Source: Verrucomicrobiia bacterium (lineage in GTDB: Bacteria; Verrucomicrobiota; Verrucomicrobiia; Opitutales; Cerasicoccaceae). From it: DNA of 64,000 nt. This document shows, piece after piece, positions 61,194 to 64,000 of the stretch. The stretch spans positions 248,001 to 312,000 of the forward strand of contig JAUIHT010000003.1 in assembly GCA_030432235.1 (NCBI GenBank), in the 5' to 3' direction. Position numbers and translations under genes: made by a program. Below the pieces are notes generated by a model, which saw only the letters and a list, made by a program, of their open reading frames with translations, searched no databases and was not told the origin of the DNA. Within the stretch, counting starts at the first letter, position 1; each line of letters starts with the position of its first letter.

Positions 61194-61865
61194 ATGCACA
61201 CAAGACTCAAGCTCTATCTACTTCCGTTTGTCTTCTGCCTGTTGCCGTTTGTCGCCTATGCCGGCGACATAAGCAAATCCGATTTTCGCAACTTTGCTGC
61301 GGATGCCGCTTTTGGATTTAAACATGCCGACGGTGCGGTGAAGCATTCCGGGGTCCCACTGCTCAGGCTTCATTGTAAAGACAAGGAACTGCAGGAAGTT
61401 TTTAACACCCGCTACAAGCAAGTACTAGCGGCATCGGGACTTAAAAAGCCATCCGAAGTCACCATCGATGTCTATTTGGGCGAGCACGAAGAGCTGGAGA
61501 AAATCTACGAAAAGGACTTGGACCTGCCAAAGGACTTCGACGTCCGGTGGACCTGGTGGGTCTGGTACGACGGAAAAATGCAAATAGAGCGGGCCGTTGT
61601 CTTTATTAGCACGGATACCTCGAAATCCGACCAGGTAACTGATATGATTACCGAATATATCTATAACGTATTCGGGCTTTCGGGCCACAGTGATAAAGCA
61701 GAAAACCTAAGCTGCCTTGCGGAAGGAAGGCCGCTCGCGCCAAGCTACACTCCTTTTGACCTGGAGTTCATGAAATTCTATTATGAGCGGGTTCCAGTCG
61801 GAGCCAAAAAGTCGGAAGTGAGAAAAATCGCGGATCAATATTGGAAGGAAACTCGGGGGAATTAG
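61194..61865 (+). CDS. Exported hypothetical protein
   Basis: Unrecognised. It is 223 residues with a strongly hydrophobic signal peptide (LYLLPFVFCLLPFVAYAG). The mature part is charged and helical, with VTIDVYLGEHEELEKIYEKD and a later FDVRWTWWVWYDGKMQIER. The terminal KKSEVRKIADQYWKET is basic. GC content is lower than in neighbours. No domain or operon partner is apparent. Confidence 0.65.
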   Translation: MHTRLKLYLLPFVFCLLPFVAYAGDISKSDFRNFAADAAFGFKHADGAVKHSGVPLLRLHCKDKELQEVFNTRYKQVLAASGLKKPSEVTIDVYLGEHEELEKIYEKDLDLPKDFDVRWTWWVWYDGKMQIERAVVFISTDTSKSDQVTDMITEYIYNVFGLSGHSDKAENLSCLAEGRPLAPSYTPFDLEFMKFYYERVPVGAKKSEVRKIADQYWKETRGN

Positions 61866-61929
61866 AGAGCTAATTCTTGACCACGCACCCTCACAGCGAC
61901 CTTATCGGAGCGAGCCGACGTATTAAGCG

Positions 61930-62580
61930 ATGAGCGAATCCAACAGCAACCCCGCCGACCTGCGTCGCGAGTACAAGCTCGCCGACCTCGACGAGGCCTC
62001 CGTCGATCCCGATCCGGTGGCGCAGTTTCGTCTGTGGTTCGACCAGGCCTGCGCGGCGGAGCTCCTCGAGCCCAACGCCATGAGCCTAGCCACGGTTGAT
62101 GACGAGGGCTGCCCGGATATCCGTACGGTATTATTAAAGGCCTACGACGCACGCGGCTTTGTCTTTTACACCAACTACACCAGCGCCAAGGCCCGGCACA
62201 TAGGCAACCATCCCGAGGTTGCGCTGCTGCTGCCCTGGCTCCCTCTGGAGCGCCAGGTAAAAATCCTCGGGCGTGCGGAAAAAGTCAGTGCGGCAGATAG
62301 TTTAAAGTACTTTCTCAGCCGCCCCCTGGGCAGCCGGCTGGGCGCGTGGGTGTCCGACCAGAGCTCCGTCATCAGCGGGCGCAAGGTGCTGGAGATGAAA
62401 CTGGAGGAAATGAAGCGCAAGTTCGCCGACGGCAAGGTACCGCTGCCGGACCACTGGGGCGGCTTCCGCGTCGTCCCGCGCCTGTTCGAGTTCTGGCAGG
62501 GCCGCAGCAGCCGCCTGCACGACCGCATCCAGTATCGCCTGGAGAACGGCCAGTGGCTCATCGAGCGTCTGGCGCCGTAA
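61930..62580 (+). CDS. pdxH: Pyridoxamine 5'-phosphate oxidase
   Basis: An FMN-dependent enzyme that makes pyridoxal 5'-phosphate from PNP or PMP. It is 216 residues. Typical blocks are NAMSLATVDDEGCPDIRTVL, LKAYDARGFVFYTNYTSAK, ALLLPWLPLERQVKILGRAE, and the C-terminal GGFRVVPRLFEFWQGRSSRL with the conserved RLHDR. No other vitamin B6 gene is adjacent. The next gene starts 50 bp downstream after a weak hairpin. Confidence 0.95.
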   Translation: MSESNSNPADLRREYKLADLDEASVDPDPVAQFRLWFDQACAAELLEPNAMSLATVDDEGCPDIRTVLLKAYDARGFVFYTNYTSAKARHIGNHPEVALLLPWLPLERQVKILGRAEKVSAADSLKYFLSRPLGSRLGAWVSDQSSVISGRKVLEMKLEEMKRKFADGKVPLPDHWGGFRVVPRLFEFWQGRSSRLHDRIQYRLENGQWLIERLAP

Positions 62581-62601
62581 TTTCTCCCCCGCCGCAACCT
62601 T

Positions 62602-62620
62602 CCGCGTCCGGCGCGGTTTT
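62602..62620 (+). terminator. Weak terminator after pdxH
   Basis: CCGCG (62602-62606) pairs with CGCGG (62612-62616), followed by TTTT. The stem is short, so termination is likely partial. Confidence 0.4.
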
Positions 62621-62630
62621 ATCCGCTACT

Positions 62631-63113
62631 ATGAAGACCCTCCGGTTTCTAGCCCTGCTCCCCCTTGCCGCGGCCCTGACCGCGTTCCCCCTGTATGCCG
62701 GCAACGACGATACCGCCGCGTATTACAAAGCCCATTTTGATGAAAACGTCGGCAAGTCGATCGACGTCGATGTGGTAACCATGCGTGTGCTGCCCATTGA
62801 TATCGGCGAGGGCTTTTTCGCCTTTGCCGTCTGGACCTGGGACGACGACGCCAACAGCGGCGGCGGCGGAATCGCGGTGGTCGCTCCGGCGGACAAGAAG
62901 GAAAGCCTTCTGCGCAAGTACGGCACCTCGGTGGAATGGGACGGACGGCGCGATCCCGAAACCAAGAGTCTGCGCGGCACGCTCCAAAGCGTGCCCAATC
63001 CGCAAAACATCGGCGCCTATATCCCCTACATCGACCTGACAGACGGCGCCTTCGAGCCGAACGGAGACTTCGGGAACGTTGCCAACGTACCCAACCGCCC
63101 GGGACGCCGGTAA
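62631..63113 (+). CDS. Exported hypothetical protein
   Basis: Unrecognised, 160 residues from the ATG at 62631, where a good signal peptide begins (LALLPLAAALTAFPLYAG); the longer upstream frame overlaps pdxH and is not real. The mature domain contains VGKSIDVDVVTMRVLPIDIG and WTWDDDANSGGGGIAVVAP, and ends in NVPNRPGRR. No catalytic motif is seen. It converges on the lipoprotein gene with a 3-bp gap. Confidence 0.65.
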   Translation: MKTLRFLALLPLAAALTAFPLYAGNDDTAAYYKAHFDENVGKSIDVDVVTMRVLPIDIGEGFFAFAVWTWDDDANSGGGGIAVVAPADKKESLLRKYGTSVEWDGRRDPETKSLRGTLQSVPNPQNIGAYIPYIDLTDGAFEPNGDFGNVANVPNRPGRR

Positions 63114-63116
63114 AGA

Positions 63117-63644
63117 CTACTGCGCCGGTTCGTCCTTTTCGGTCGCGGCGGCCTTCATCTTGGCGAAGCCCTGCTCGACCTCATTCCAGGCGGCAACGAG
63201 GTTGGCCTTGGCGGCCTCCCAGTTGTCTTCGGAGGCATCGCCCATCTTGTCGAGGGTGGCGGAAAGCTTGGCCTTGCCTTCGTCGAACTCGGCCATGCCC
63301 TCGTTCCACTCCTGCTTGGCTTTGGCCGAAAAGTTCTTGGTTCCCTGCTTCCACTGGGCCACCTGCGCATCCATTTTCGCGGAGAGTTTGTCGCAGGACT
63401 CCGCCAGCTCGGCCTTTTGCTTGTAAGACCAGTTTTTAATGTCCGTGCCCATCCCCGCAAAGCTGTCCGCCACGGCGTCCGCGCCCTTGGAGACGGCATC
63501 CTTGGTGTCGGCCCAGCTTTCCTTCAGGGCCTGCTCGGTTTCGGAGGGCGGCTCGTTGGATTCGGCGGCGTTGTCCTTTTTGCTGCAAGCGGCCAGGACT
63601 GAGGCCAGGATGGTGATAAGAATGGCTTGGATGAGTTTATTCAT
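63117..63644 (-). CDS. Helical lipoprotein of unknown function
   Basis: A 175-residue probable outer-membrane lipoprotein. The N-terminus ILITILASVLAAC has a lipobox LAAC. The rest is a long amphipathic helix or coiled coil with repeated WADTKDAVSKGADAV-like and WNEGMAEFDEGKAKLSATL units, similar in style to apolipoprotein-like or LEA-like stress proteins. No family is assigned with confidence. The ATG at 63644 is preferred over a GTG two codons upstream. Confidence 0.7.
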   Translation of the reverse strand: MNKLIQAILITILASVLAACSKKDNAAESNEPPSETEQALKESWADTKDAVSKGADAVADSFAGMGTDIKNWSYKQKAELAESCDKLSAKMDAQVAQWKQGTKNFSAKAKQEWNEGMAEFDEGKAKLSATLDKMGDASEDNWEAAKANLVAAWNEVEQGFAKMKAAATEKDEPAQ

Positions 63645-63722
63645 AAGCACAGCGTAAGGGAAACTTTTGCCGCCCCCGAGGAAAAAATTGCAGCTTTATG
63701 CAACCTCGTCCTGAATGCCCGC

Positions 63723-64000
63723 ATGTCCCAGGATCCCACGCCACCCTTCACTCCGGAGCGCCTCGTCGCCCTGCGGGAGATCCCCTACGGCGAGCTGCCC
63801 TCGCCCTGCTTCGTGGTGCACTTGGGGAGGCTCGAGGACAACGCCCGCCTCCTCGCCTCGGTCAAAGAGCGCAGCGGCGCAAAGGTCATCCTGGCGCAAA
63901 AGGGCTTCGCCTGCTGGTCAACTTACCCATTGCTGGCCAAGTACCTCGACGGCACCACCGCCAGCGGCCTGCACGAAGCTCTGCTCGGCTACGAGAAGTT
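63723..64000 (+). CDS. nspC: Carboxynorspermidine decarboxylase, 3' truncated by window end
   Basis: A PLP-dependent decarboxylase of polyamine synthesis, the last step to norspermidine or spermidine through the carboxy route. The open frame from the ATG at 63723 runs off the window. The first 92 residues read through REIPYGELPSPCFVVHLGRL, then KVILAQKGFACWSTYPL, with the PLP-binding lysine at residue 60, and GTTASGLHEALLG. These match NspC/CASDC rather than diaminopimelate decarboxylase. The partner carboxynorspermidine dehydrogenase would be expected outside the window. Confidence 0.88.
   Translation, partial: MSQDPTPPFTPERLVALREIPYGELPSPCFVVHLGRLEDNARLLASVKERSGAKVILAQKGFACWSTYPLLAKYLDGTTASGLHEALLGYEK

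Overview
The window is about 60% GC, densely coded, and has no rRNA or tRNA gene that I could see. Gene content points to the Verrucomicrobiota, most likely an Opitutae/Puniceicoccales-type marine heterotroph. The signs are an exosortase fused to an EpsI-like domain together with a PEP-CTERM protein, a pseudopilin-like GFTLVELL protein, secreted beta-glucanase-like enzymes, an ECF sigma factor paired with an RskA-like anti-sigma factor, and many small palindromic intergenic elements. The taxonomy is inference from gene families, not from a marker-gene comparison.

Layout. 1-4.2 kb: a sugar or polyol uptake and catabolism locus (sodium/solute symporter, AraC regulator, Gfo/Idh/MocA dehydrogenase, TIM-barrel isomerase). 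4.2-7.5 kb: a secreted W/Y-rich protein, an anti-sigma/sigma pair, and an exported beta carbonic anhydrase. 7.5-10.3 kb: fmt, fabD and a pseudopilin. 10.5-14.5 kb: an Old Yellow Enzyme and an ArsR-controlled four-domain persulfide enzyme. 14.5-15.2 kb: a noncoding region with a perfectly phased 21-bp degenerate tandem array followed by REP-like palindromes. 15.2-21 kb: ftsK, tcdA, a DUF4019 protein and holA. 21-30.7 kb: small hypotheticals, three toxin-antitoxin loci (one frameshifted, one intact yefM-yoeB, one hicA truncated by a small inverted-repeat element), a large GH16 enzyme, cinA and a DAHP synthase. 30.7-36.7 kb: aspS, a RAYT-type HUH transposase embedded in its own palindromic repeats, and a large secreted GH64-like protein. 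36.7-43.6 kb: corA, glpD, and an M20 peptidase / GpgS / GT4 / GNAT operon that probably makes a glucosylglycerate-type compatible solute. 43.8-51 kb: a rhomboid-like protein, exosortase, the tig-clpP-clpX protein-quality operon and a PEP-CTERM trypsin-like protease. 51-64 kb: M42 peptidase, a pqiB-pqiA-pqiA lipid-transport operon, a MASE1 hybrid kinase, a sugar porter, several secreted or lipid-anchored small proteins, pdxH and the start of nspC.

The biology suggested is a polysaccharide-using, salt-adapted Gram-negative cell with an exosortase surface-sorting route. The most unusual content is noncoding: the 21-bp array, the RAYT-associated module repeated in both orientations around its transposase, and several unrelated families of short inverted repeats in intergenic DNA, one of which has destroyed a hicA toxin gene. 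No CRISPR array, prophage or large integrative element is visible.
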